From Actinomycetota bacterium (GTDB taxonomy: Bacteria > Actinomycetota > Humimicrobiia > Humimicrobiales > Humimicrobiaceae), in contig JADHVN010000038.1 of the NCBI GenBank assembly GCA_016783995.1, positions 1-11,820 of the forward strand: a DNA stretch of 11,820 bases, given 5' to 3'. This document shows positions 6,584 to 11,820 of this stretch, piece by piece. Made by a program: the position numbers and the translations under genes. Within the stretch, counting starts at the first letter, position 1. Every line of letters begins with the position of its first letter. The notes under the pieces were generated by a model. That model saw nothing but the letters and a program-made list of their open reading frames with translations. It had not been told where the DNA came from and did no database searches.

Positions 6584-7627
6584 ATGAATGAGAAAATCCC
6601 AACAGCTTCAAAATTAAAAAAATTATATGATCTGGCTCTAAAATTCAAAGGAATCAGATGCTGGGAATACATGGAAGATACTGATATATTCGGAGTCATG
6701 AGACCCGGGGATGGTCTGATCGGCTATGTCTGCATCCTTGGAAATGCCGGAGAAGTTTTTGGAATAAATGCATATCTTGGCCCCAGGGGTCTAGATGGAT
6801 ATCTTAAGGTACTTTCTGGTGAGATATACAAAGAAAGTTTAGAAATGATGTCTTCCCAGTATTGTTTATCATTGACATATGAGGAAGATGAATCTTACCT
6901 TGATAAAAAGGATAAATCAGTATTAAAAGAACTTTGTATAGATTCTAAGAGTAAAAATGCATTGCCGTTTTTCAGGACATATATTCCAGGTTATTATCCC
7001 TGGTATTTAACTGAAGATGAAGTAGAATTTTTTGAGATTATCCTGGAACAATCTATTGATGTATGTAAGAGATTTAAACATGAAAGAAATCTTTTTGAAA
7101 CAGATAAGGGTAGCTATTATTTTGTGAGGGTGCCTTTTAAAAGCAATAATAGTACTTTGTGGAAGGATAAATTTATAGAAGCAGAACCTTATAAAAAAAA
7201 ATGGGAAGATGCCCAGATAAATGAAGTTAAATTGAAAAAGATCTTGAAGAGATACCCTCAAAGAAAAGGATTGTGGGAAATCGGCTGCGATTTTTTTCCG
7301 TTACGTATTAAGGACGGTAAATCAAGACCATATATGCCGCTTGTATTTCTGGGGATAGATGCTACGACAGGGGAAATCCTGGGGCATAGTGTATCCAGTT
7401 TGAGAAAGCAAAACCTGCTTGTAGCCGAGGAGATACTAAACCTGGTAGGAAAGCTTAATACTATTCCTGAGACTTTGATCGTAAGTAACAGGAATTTAAA
7501 GAAAATATTAACTCCATTGTCAGAAAGACTTGATTTTACCATTAGATTTAAGAGAAATCCTATCTATTATGAGGAAGCTGCAAATTCTATGATAGGCTTT
7601 TTAAACAGCGGACCCCAGAGTAATTAA
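6584..7627 (+). CDS. DUF7309/DUF6930-like protein of unknown function
   Basis: A 347-residue protein. The N-terminal half (about 11-170) has CWEYMEDTDIFGVMRPGDG, IGYVCILGNAGEVFGINAYL and GPRGLDGYLKVLSGE, which I recognise as the DUF7309 type, followed by PFFRTYIPGYYPWYLTEDE (128-146). The C-terminal part (about 228-335: GLWEIGCDFFPL, PYMPLVFLGIDATTGEILGH, ETLIVSNRNLKKIL, LDFTIRFKR) looks like the DUF6930 domain that usually follows. No catalytic motif is evident. A GGGGA ribosome site lies about 10 bases before the ATG. It is probably cotranscribed with the DUF6557-like gene. The stop codon lies within an inverted repeat at 7619-7639. Confidence 0.6.
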   Translation: MNEKIPTASKLKKLYDLALKFKGIRCWEYMEDTDIFGVMRPGDGLIGYVCILGNAGEVFGINAYLGPRGLDGYLKVLSGEIYKESLEMMSSQYCLSLTYEEDESYLDKKDKSVLKELCIDSKSKNALPFFRTYIPGYYPWYLTEDEVEFFEIILEQSIDVCKRFKHERNLFETDKGSYYFVRVPFKSNNSTLWKDKFIEAEPYKKKWEDAQINEVKLKKILKRYPQRKGLWEIGCDFFPLRIKDGKSRPYMPLVFLGIDATTGEILGHSVSSLRKQNLLVAEEILNLVGKLNTIPETLIVSNRNLKKILTPLSERLDFTIRFKRNPIYYEEAANSMIGFLNSGPQSN

Positions 7628-7639
7628 TCATTAATTACT
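7619..7639. terminator. AT-rich inverted repeat over the stop codon at 7627
   Basis: AGTAATTAA (7619-7627) and TTAATTACT (7631-7639) pair perfectly around TCA. The convergent hicB ends about 46 bases away. The stem is AT-only apart from the end G-C pair and lacks a following T-run, so a terminator role is weakly supported. Confidence 0.3.
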
Positions 7640-7685
7640 TCATAAAAATATACAGGATCTGGATTATTAAACGATGCACACAAGA

Positions 7686-8018
7686 TCAGGATATTTTTGA
7701 TAAAATATACTGGTTAACAGATACTCCTTCTTCTGCTGATTTTATTGATAAATTCCTATGCACCTCAGCAGGTACTCGTAATGTTAAATTCCCTTTATAT
7801 CTTTTTAACCCAAAGGGCTCAGGTATTTCTTCATTTTCTTCTTGCATCCATGCTATTGCTTCTTCAACAACTTTTTCAATCTCTTTTAATGCATGTTCAA
7901 TCGTATTCCCATGTGCAGCTAATGATGGAAATTCAAGACATCTGGCAATATGTAATTGATCTTCCTCTGACCACTCTACTCTATAAGTATATTTTTCAAT
8001 TATTTTATGACTTTTCAT
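7686..8018 (-). CDS. hicB: HicB-family antitoxin with ribbon-helix-helix C-terminus
   Basis: A 110-residue protein. Residues 10-60 form the partly degenerate RNase-H-like HicB fold (YRVEWSEEDQLHIARCLEFP, then LAAHGNTIEHALKEIEKVVEEA). Residues 77-110 (NLTLRVPAEVHRNLSIKSAE, then EGVSVNQYILSKIS) are an Arc-type ribbon-helix-helix DNA-binding end. HicB neutralises HicA and represses the operon. It overlaps hicA by 14 bp (8005-8018), with hicA upstream, the usual order for this class. GAAGGTG lies just before its ATG inside hicA, allowing separate translation. This is the only clearly minus-strand module in the window, convergent with the DUF7309 gene. Confidence 0.92.
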   Translation of the reverse strand: MKSHKIIEKYTYRVEWSEEDQLHIARCLEFPSLAAHGNTIEHALKEIEKVVEEAIAWMQEENEEIPEPFGLKRYKGNLTLRVPAEVHRNLSIKSAEEGVSVNQYILSKIS

Positions 8019-8241
8019 TTTTCACCTTCAATTTTTCTAATGCTTTTAATACAAGCTTTACTTGATATGGCTTAGCCATTTTCCCTTCTTTTTGTATATT
8101 TATTCTAGGATCACCTTTCCACGGTGTTTTAAAAATGTGATGGCTGCTCTTTATTCTTGGGTTCCCAAAATATTTCGTGCATATTTTTTGTAAATCATCA
8201 AATTTAACATTTTTCGGATTAGACAGCTCATCTTTTTCCAT
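8005..8241 (-). CDS. hicA: HicA-family mRNA interferase toxin
   Basis: A 78-residue double-stranded-RNA-binding-fold toxin. KFDDLQKICTKYFGNP, then SSHHIFKTPWKGDPRINIQ (32-50) with catalytic histidine H34 in the G/S-S-H-x-x-F motif, then KMAKPYQVKLVLKALEKL (54-71), are the family signature. HicA cleaves mRNA and tmRNA independently of the ribosome. It is slightly longer at the N-terminus than the shortest members. The ATG lies 7 bases after the predicted -10 box with no ribosome site, so the transcript is probably leaderless. Confidence 0.92.
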   Translation of the reverse strand: MEKDELSNPKNVKFDDLQKICTKYFGNPRIKSSHHIFKTPWKGDPRINIQKEGKMAKPYQVKLVLKALEKLKVKNEKS

Positions 8242-8248
8242 GTATTAA

Positions 8249-8277
8249 ATGATAGCTTATAAGCTATCATATGTCAA
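8249..8277 (-). promoter_or_regulatory. hicAB promoter with a perfect 22-bp palindrome
   Basis: On the minus strand, TTGACA (complement of 8272-8277), a 17-bp spacer and TATCAT (8249-8254) form a near-consensus promoter. The plus-strand sequence 8249-8270, ATGATAGCTTA followed by its exact reverse complement, is a 22-bp palindrome filling the spacer and -10. It is the obvious operator for HicB. Transcription should begin at or within a few bases of the hicA ATG (8241). Confidence 0.8.
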
Positions 8278-8392
8278 TAAATCCTTTTATTTGAATGAGT
8301 GAATGAATGATTGTTTGAGTTTTTATCGGATTTTCTAATAGGGGAAAATATTATTCATAACCGATAATGAAATATGAATATTATAAGATTTT

Positions 8393-8424
8393 TTATTATC
8401 AACATCGACTAGTCCGGGGAGCCA
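8393..8424 (+). repeat. Repeat R4: tRNA-Asn-3'-end-like repeat
   Basis: R4 reads TTATTATCAACATCGACTAG then TCCGGGGAGCCA, with two changes from R5. The next bases (CTTAATACAACATAAAGCGACTC, written here as CTTAATACAAC then ATAAAGCGACTC) match the far end of the R1 flank, so the middle of the R1-type flank is deleted here. It separates the hicAB promoter from the brnTA promoter. Confidence 0.75.
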
Positions 8425-8459
8425 CCTTAATACAACATAAAGCGACTCTTAATTTTAAA

Positions 8460-8496
8460 TTGACTAAAGGTATATATAAGGTATAATAATTATACC
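8460..8496 (+). promoter_or_regulatory. brnTA promoter with palindrome touching the ATG
   Basis: TTGACT (8460-8465), a 16-bp spacer and TATAAT (8482-8487) form a strong promoter. GGTATAAT-A-ATTATACC (8480-8496) is a perfect palindrome that covers the -10 and ends at the base before the brnT ATG (8497). No ribosome site is present and the start of transcription should fall within about 0-5 bases of the ATG. BrnA, a ribbon-helix-helix protein, is the expected repressor. Confidence 0.75.
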
Positions 8497-8760
8497 ATGG
8501 AATTTGAGTTCGATCATAAGAAAAGTGAAATCAATGAGCAGAAACACGGTATTGATTTTTTTAAGGCTCAGGAATTATGGGATGATGCAGACTTTATTGA
8601 GATTCCTGTAAAAACCAGTGATGAACCAAGATTTACGGTAACCGGAAAGATTTCAGGAAAGTATTGGTCGGGAGTTATTACATATCGTAACGAAAAGATA
8701 AGAATTATTTCAGTACGGCGATCCAGGAAGGAGGAGATTGATATATATGAAAGCTCGTGA
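8497..8760 (+). CDS. brnT: BrnT-family ribonuclease toxin
   Basis: The 87-residue protein has the BrnT (DUF497) pattern: FEFDHKKSEINEQKHGIDF at the N-terminus, AQELWDD, EPRFTVTGKISGKYWSGVIT and the C-terminal IRIISVRRSRKEEIDIYES. BrnT is a RelE-like ribosome-independent RNase. The family's basic and acidic active-site positions appear present. It precedes the antitoxin gene, the usual order for brnTA, and overlaps brnA by 14 bp. The transcript is probably leaderless. A damaged relative of this cassette lies at 3476-3747. Confidence 0.92.
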   Translation: MEFEFDHKKSEINEQKHGIDFFKAQELWDDADFIEIPVKTSDEPRFTVTGKISGKYWSGVITYRNEKIRIISVRRSRKEEIDIYESS

Positions 8761-8971
8761 GTTTGATAAGAAATTTGATGAAAATAAAGATATTTCAAAA
8801 TACCTTGATATATCAAAGGCGATAAGGCCAGGACTGGAACAAAGAAGAGTCAATGTAGATTTCCCTTTATGGATGATCGATTTATTGGATAAAGAAGCAA
8901 AACGGTTAGGTATACCACGGCAGTCTATTATTAAAGTCTGGGTAGCAGAGCGTCTTGAAAAGGTATCTTGA
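8747..8971 (+). CDS. brnA: BrnA-family ribbon-helix-helix antitoxin
   Basis: From ATG 8747 the product has 74 residues. The first half (MKAREFDKKFDENKDISKYL) wraps the toxin in the known family; the second (RRVNVDFPLWMIDLLDKEA, then KRLGIPRQSIIKVWVAERL) is a ribbon-helix-helix DNA-binding domain. I chose ATG 8747 over the in-frame TTG at 8738 because GGAAGGAGGAG (8726-8736) is 10 bases from the ATG but only 1-3 bases from the TTG, and because the pseudogene copy keeps the same ATG. It overlaps brnT by 14 bp. Confidence 0.9.
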   Translation: MKAREFDKKFDENKDISKYLDISKAIRPGLEQRRVNVDFPLWMIDLLDKEAKRLGIPRQSIIKVWVAERLEKVS

Positions 8972-9050
8972 AAATATCTGATGCTAAATTTTTCAATAAA
9001 TTAGATAAAATAATTAGCAAAATAAAACTCTCCTCTTAAAACAATGTAAT

Positions 9051-9082
9051 TTGTTATCAACATCGACCAGTCCGGGGAGCCA
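9051..9082 (+). repeat. Repeat R5: tRNA-Asn-3'-end-like repeat
   Basis: R5 carries the consensus form, starting TTGTTATCAACATCGA and ending CCAGTCCGGGGAGCCA. It is preceded by ACAATGTAAT, as at R2. Its flank begins AACTGTACGATTCGAACC, in which GATTCGAACC is the reverse complement of a tRNA T-loop, and then follows the R3 flank to about 9175. It ends the brnTA cassette. The rest of 8972-9276 holds AT-rich DNA with two overlapping TATAAT boxes (9200-9210) that may drive the next gene. Confidence 0.8.
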
Positions 9083-9276
9083 AACTGTACGATTCGAACC
9101 AAAATCAAGTGTTCTTGGATCCTTCCTAGAGCTATTCATTTCTAAATTTCCGCCAGCGTGTTCCTCCGCCCGGTTATTGGAATAATATATAGAATCATTT
9201 ATAATATAATTCAATCGTATATCACTTATAAATATATGCAAATTAAAAGGCCAGACTAATTATATGGGAGGTGTAA

Positions 9277-10119
9277 ATGAGTAAAAACCATATAGATTTA
9301 GCAGTTCTTGCTGTAAGAGATAATGCAGCTAATTGTAAAATATTAAAAACAAATGAAAAAATAATATTAAGATTGTCCTCATATCAACTTTTTAAGATAG
9401 TACCCGGGGGAATTGCCACTATTGACCCGAAGAAACAATGGGAATTTGGTAATAATACATATATATCCGGTAAGCTCATCAACCACCGTATTGATATACC
9501 TGCTCTGGGTTTGACCCCGCTTAAGTTGGAAAAATTTGATTATTGGGATCCCCGGGAAGCATTCGAAGAAGAATGGGATGAGTACGATGAAATTATTGAA
9601 GAAACAGATGAATACTATAAGGCTATTATTCAAGCAGGCAAAAGACCCTGCTACGAGATGGAGCAAATAGTTCCGGGTGATACAGATCTGAATGCAGATG
9701 GACCAATACTTGATGCAATATATTATAAAGATATTGGTGAGATAGGTACAGCTCAAGATATTTTAATGGATGAGCTTATTGTGGATTTAAGATGTCTTGA
9801 TGCGCATGCACACCTGGGTAATTTTATGATTGATAGCTGGCCTAAAAAAGCACTTCTTCATTACAATGTAGGTATGAAAATAGGAGAATTGTCCCTAACT
9901 GAGGATTTTAATGAAGTACTCTTGTGGGCACATCTTGATAATAGGCCATTTTTTAGGTGTCTGCATGGATATGGGCTATGCCTCTGGAAACTTGAACGCT
10001 TTAAGGAGGCTGAAAAAATATTTGAGCGCATGCTCTGGTTAAATCCACCGGATAATCAGGGTGCCCGTTTTACTATTTATCTGGTAAAAGATAAAAAACC
10101 CTGGAGAGAAGACTATTAA
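9277..10119 (+). CDS. TPR-like protein of unknown function
   Basis: A 280-residue soluble protein starting 5 bases after GGGAGG (9266-9271). Residues 1-85 are beta-rich (IILRLSSYQLFKIVPGGIAT). Residues 95-115 are strongly acidic (EEEWDEYDEIIEETDEYY). The C-terminal half has tetratricopeptide-like helix pairs at about 176-205 (DAHAHLGNF...ALLHYNVGMKIGE) and 225-265 (GYGLCLWKLERFKEAEKIFE, then MLWLNPPDNQGAR). The LNPxDNQG ending is also seen in ST7-like and other bacterial TPR proteins. I do not know a function; TPRs usually mediate protein contacts. It lies to the right of the last repeat and is followed after 60 bases by the RQC-like gene. Confidence 0.65.
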   Translation: MSKNHIDLAVLAVRDNAANCKILKTNEKIILRLSSYQLFKIVPGGIATIDPKKQWEFGNNTYISGKLINHRIDIPALGLTPLKLEKFDYWDPREAFEEEWDEYDEIIEETDEYYKAIIQAGKRPCYEMEQIVPGDTDLNADGPILDAIYYKDIGEIGTAQDILMDELIVDLRCLDAHAHLGNFMIDSWPKKALLHYNVGMKIGELSLTEDFNEVLLWAHLDNRPFFRCLHGYGLCLWKLERFKEAEKIFERMLWLNPPDNQGARFTIYLVKDKKPWREDY

Positions 10120-10179
10120 TGCTACAGCAATACTATTTTATTTAAAACAATAGCAATAGATATTAGTAGTAATATTAAA

Positions 10180-10755
10180 ATGAGTAAAAAAGTAATAAGA
10201 GTTTCTGTTGATCTGCACCCTCAGAAATCAGGTCCATTATTAAATGAAGAAATTAAAGCAATTTTAAGAGGAGCTGATGATTTAATAATGGAAGGGGGAC
10301 GGAGTCTTCTAGCTAAAATATTGAAAGGATCTAGAGATAAAACTATATTAGAAAAAGGTCTTAAAAATAATCCTGTATATGGATATTATAAAGGCCTATT
10401 AATATATGAAATTACTTCAAAAATAGATTGGTTAATTATTAATAGATATTTGGAAATTGAATATAGCTACAGGCTCCCCATGCTTATATATGGTCCAAAG
10501 GGATGGGAAATAGAAAAAGATACTTATACAGATGAACTCCTTGCTGGATTTGATAAATTAATTGAGAGTGGAATAAATAGTTTCAATATGCTCTACTTGA
10601 AAGATAGAGCCAGAGATATGATAATGCTGCTTCTAGATAAAATTCAAGCAAGAGGAGATATTAAATACATACCAATTCTTGAAGCATGGAGGAAGATAGA
10701 TTATCAGAAAGTTAGAGTTCGTATTAATTCTGTTATTAGAGATATTTCTAAATAA
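10180..10755 (+). CDS. RQC-minor-1-like DNA-binding protein
   Basis: A 191-residue protein. Residues about 22-115 look like a stand-alone RQC winged helix, the DNA-binding domain otherwise found in RecQ helicases: GRSLLAKILKGSRDKTILEK, NPVYGYYKGLLIYEITSKID, then LEIEYSYRLPMLIYGPKGWE. The rest (MIMLLLDKIQARGDIKYIPI, LEAWRKIDYQKVRVRINSVI) is helical and repeat-like. It resembles proteins named RQC-minor-1, described as stand-alone RQC domains in conflict-type loci. That naming is from memory. There is no helicase domain. No ribosome site precedes the ATG (AATATTAAAATG). The gene probably depends on upstream transcription or its own weak promoter. Confidence 0.65.
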   Translation: MSKKVIRVSVDLHPQKSGPLLNEEIKAILRGADDLIMEGGRSLLAKILKGSRDKTILEKGLKNNPVYGYYKGLLIYEITSKIDWLIINRYLEIEYSYRLPMLIYGPKGWEIEKDTYTDELLAGFDKLIESGINSFNMLYLKDRARDMIMLLLDKIQARGDIKYIPILEAWRKIDYQKVRVRINSVIRDISK

Positions 10756-10815
10756 TTAAACGAGAGAAAATTATAATCTTAAAACATTTCCTTTTTTCTA
10801 AATTTATAATTAGCG

Positions 10816-10821
10816 TATAAT
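10816..10821 (+). promoter_or_regulatory. Possible -10 box for the CGCC protein
   Basis: TATAAT follows TTAGCG; no clear -35 is seen. A start near 10828 would leave a leader of about 60 bases before the ATG at 10888. Confidence 0.3.
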
Positions 10822-10887
10822 AGTAAAAGAGGAAAATCGTTGCTAAGATTTGTAACTGGAATTAAAAACAAGTAAGAAATAGATAAT

Positions 10888-11160
10888 ATGAAAATATCAA
10901 AGAGAAAAAATAAATTGTACAATACCGAACGCTTTGGACAACCCGAAATAAGAGTATATCATAAAAAGGGCTCAGGCAAGAAATCACCCCGGTATCTTCT
11001 AAAATGTGGTTGTTGTAATGAAAAGTTAGAAATATACTACGGCAATATGGGACTTGAAATTAATGGTGTAAATGGTTCAATAGAGGATTGGCGCGAGATT
11101 CTGCTTCCACTGTTATACCTCGATAACCCCCTAATCGCACATAACACAAATAATGTTTAA
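10888..11160 (+). CDS. Small CGCC-motif protein of unknown function
   Basis: A 90-residue protein with a basic N-terminus (MKISKRKNKLYNTERFG), then RYLLKCGCCNEKLEIYYG with C40, C42 and C43, then LEINGVNGSIEDWREILLPL. I recall similar unnamed bacterial proteins with the order YNTERFGQP...YLLKCGCC...LEIYY...GVNGS.ENWREILLPLL. The cysteine cluster has no second CxxC pair, so a complete zinc ribbon would require dimerisation. The gene is probably real because of that conserved pattern; its ribosome site is weak. The function is unknown. Confidence 0.6.
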   Translation: MKISKRKNKLYNTERFGQPEIRVYHKKGSGKKSPRYLLKCGCCNEKLEIYYGNMGLEINGVNGSIEDWREILLPLLYLDNPLIAHNTNNV

Positions 11161-11369
11161 ACAATGTATCCCTATTGCCTAAAAATCTGAACGAAAGCCT
11201 ATACGTTGCCTACCACCATCATCAGATAAATATATAAATAATCTTTAAGGAACTTGTAGCTGATTACCATTCTTTATTATTAAAATATGCTACAATATAA
11301 ATACAATTTCAATCAAAGAGAAATGTTTAAAATTATTTATATATACTTAAAAAACGCAGAGGTGCTGAT
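11161..11369. promoter_or_regulatory. Intergenic region with extended -10 promoter of the MNT/HEPN operon
   Basis: TG (11288-11289), one base, then TACAAT (11291-11296) is an extended -10; the 12 bases TATGCTACAATA are identical to those at the hipBA promoter (1793 on). AGAGGT (11358-11363) is a ribosome site 6 bases before the ATG at 11370. The remainder shows nothing I can assign. Confidence 0.4.
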
Positions 11370-11693
11370 ATGGAAAAAAGAATAAAGGATGAGTTGAATA
11401 TCCTCAAAGATATAATAATAAAAACAATCCCTATTGGGAGAATATTCCTGTTCGACTCCTATGCAGGTGGCAAACCTCGTATTGATTCAGACCTGGATAT
11501 TTATGTAGCAATGCCTGATAATGCAAAAATCAGGGAAATTGATGCGATGAAATTAATCCGTAAAGCGATTCGGGATAAAAAAACAATGCCTGTGGATATT
11601 GTGGTTAGCAAAGAGAATAATTTTAACCAGCGTAAATCTATGATTTCGATTGAACATCAAATTGAACAGAATGGGATTTTATTGTATGGTTAA
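11370..11693 (+). CDS. MNT-type nucleotidyltransferase (antitoxin partner of a HEPN protein)
   Basis: A 107-residue minimal nucleotidyltransferase. The core is IFLFDSYAGGKPRIDSDLDI, with D41 and D43 as metal ligands and PVDIVV (D76) as third carboxylate. In MNT/HEPN pairs the MNT protein adds AMP to the HEPN RNase and silences it. The usual GSxARG motif is changed to DSYAGG: the first glycine is aspartate (D29) and the arginine is glycine. This may weaken or alter nucleotide transfer, leaving inhibition by binding. It overlaps the HEPN gene by 8 bp. Confidence 0.82.
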   Translation: MEKRIKDELNILKDIIIKTIPIGRIFLFDSYAGGKPRIDSDLDIYVAMPDNAKIREIDAMKLIRKAIRDKKTMPVDIVVSKENNFNQRKSMISIEHQIEQNGILLYG

Positions 11694-11820
11694 TATAAAA
11701 GAAGCACAGGAATGGCAAAGGCTTGCTGCCCTGGATTTAAGAACAGCGGAATACCTGCTGAATATGAGCCCTCTTCCAATAGAAATTATTTGTTATCACT
11801 GCCAGCAATCAGCGGAAAAA
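11686..11820 (+). CDS. HEPN-domain protein, 5' end only
   Basis: The frame from ATG 11686 is open to the window edge (45 codons). It reads MVNIKEAQEWQRLAALDLRT, then AEYLLNMSPLPIEIICYHCQ and QSAEK. The A..DL..AEYLL and I-x-CYHCQQSAEK patterns are the first two helices of HEPN domains of the PF05168 type. The RNase motif R-x4-6-H would lie beyond the window. Its start overlaps the end of the MNT gene by 8 bp, so it is translated from the same message. It is the likely toxin of the pair. Confidence 0.8.
   Translation, partial: MVNIKEAQEWQRLAALDLRTAEYLLNMSPLPIEIICYHCQQSAEK

Noticed and set aside
7745..8065. Plus-strand open frame of 106 codons
   Set aside because: It is the antisense of the hicAB genes, which have clear family motifs on the minus strand.
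1548..9082. CRISPR-like array
   Set aside because: The 32-bp repeats are separated by one to several kilobases of genes, not by short spacers, and no cas gene is present.
1548..9082. Integron attC sites
   Set aside because: The copies lack paired RYYYAAC and GTTRRRY core sites and an overall folded attC structure, and no integron integrase is visible.
9014..9241. Minus-strand open frame of 75 codons
   Set aside because: It crosses repeat R5 and its flank and matches no family; the repeat explains the sequence.
10120..10179. Terminator hairpin between the TPR and RQC genes
   Set aside because: CTATT and AATAG pairing gives only a 5-bp AT-rich stem with no T-run.

Overview
This window looks like an accessory island from a low-GC bacterium, packed with toxin-antitoxin (TA) and conflict-type gene pairs. 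The DNA is AT-rich, genes are short and mostly in two-gene overlapping units, and no housekeeping gene is present. The sequence does not allow a firm taxon: promoters are sigma70-like (TTGACT-16-TATAAT, TTGACA-17-TATCAT) and GGAGG-type ribosome sites occur, so it is bacterial, but HipBA, HicAB, BrnTA, AbiE and MNT/HEPN modules are found across many phyla.

Layout, left to right. (1) 1-500: a degenerate tRNA-Asn-like sequence (115-190) and a likely fragment of an IS91-type transposase, with no intact gene. (2) 501-1384: a winged-helix protein overlapping a nucleotidyltransferase by 4 bp. (3) 1385-1828: a minus-strand 3'-half-tRNA-like fragment, small hairpins and repeat copy R1. (4) 1829-3465: HipB/HipA. 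(5) 3476-3933: a decayed copy of a brnT-end/brnA cassette ending in repeat R2. (6) 4072-5600: AbiEi and a frameshifted AbiEii, followed 20 bases later by repeat R3. (7) 5948-7627: two co-directional genes resembling DUF6557 and DUF7309/DUF6930 families, of unknown function. (8) 7686-8241, minus strand: HicA/HicB, with repeat R4 behind the promoter. (9) 8497-8971: intact BrnT/BrnA, followed by repeat R5. (10) 9277-11160: a TPR-like protein, an RQC-minor-like DNA-binding protein and a small CGCC protein. (11) 11370-end: a MNT nucleotidyltransferase overlapping the start of a HEPN protein that runs off the window.

The most interesting structure is not a gene. A 32-bp sequence is repeated five times (1548, 3902, 5621, 8393, 9051), always between modules. 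Its last 16 bases (CCAGTCCGGGGAGCCA) read like the 3' end of a tRNA-Asn gene, the same part of the gene that serves as attachment core for known tRNA-Asn islands. The tRNA-like sequence at 115-190 ends in nearly the same way. I infer that this island grew by repeated insertion at, or recombination between, tRNA-Asn-derived sites. No integrase lies in the window.

A second theme is regulation. Several first genes of TA operons (brnT, hicA, abiEi) have a palindrome overlapping the -10 box and running up to or into the ATG, with no visible ribosome binding site. This suggests leaderless, autoregulated transcripts. The wHTH and abiEi operons carry the same TTACCATA / TATGGTAA arms although their proteins differ.
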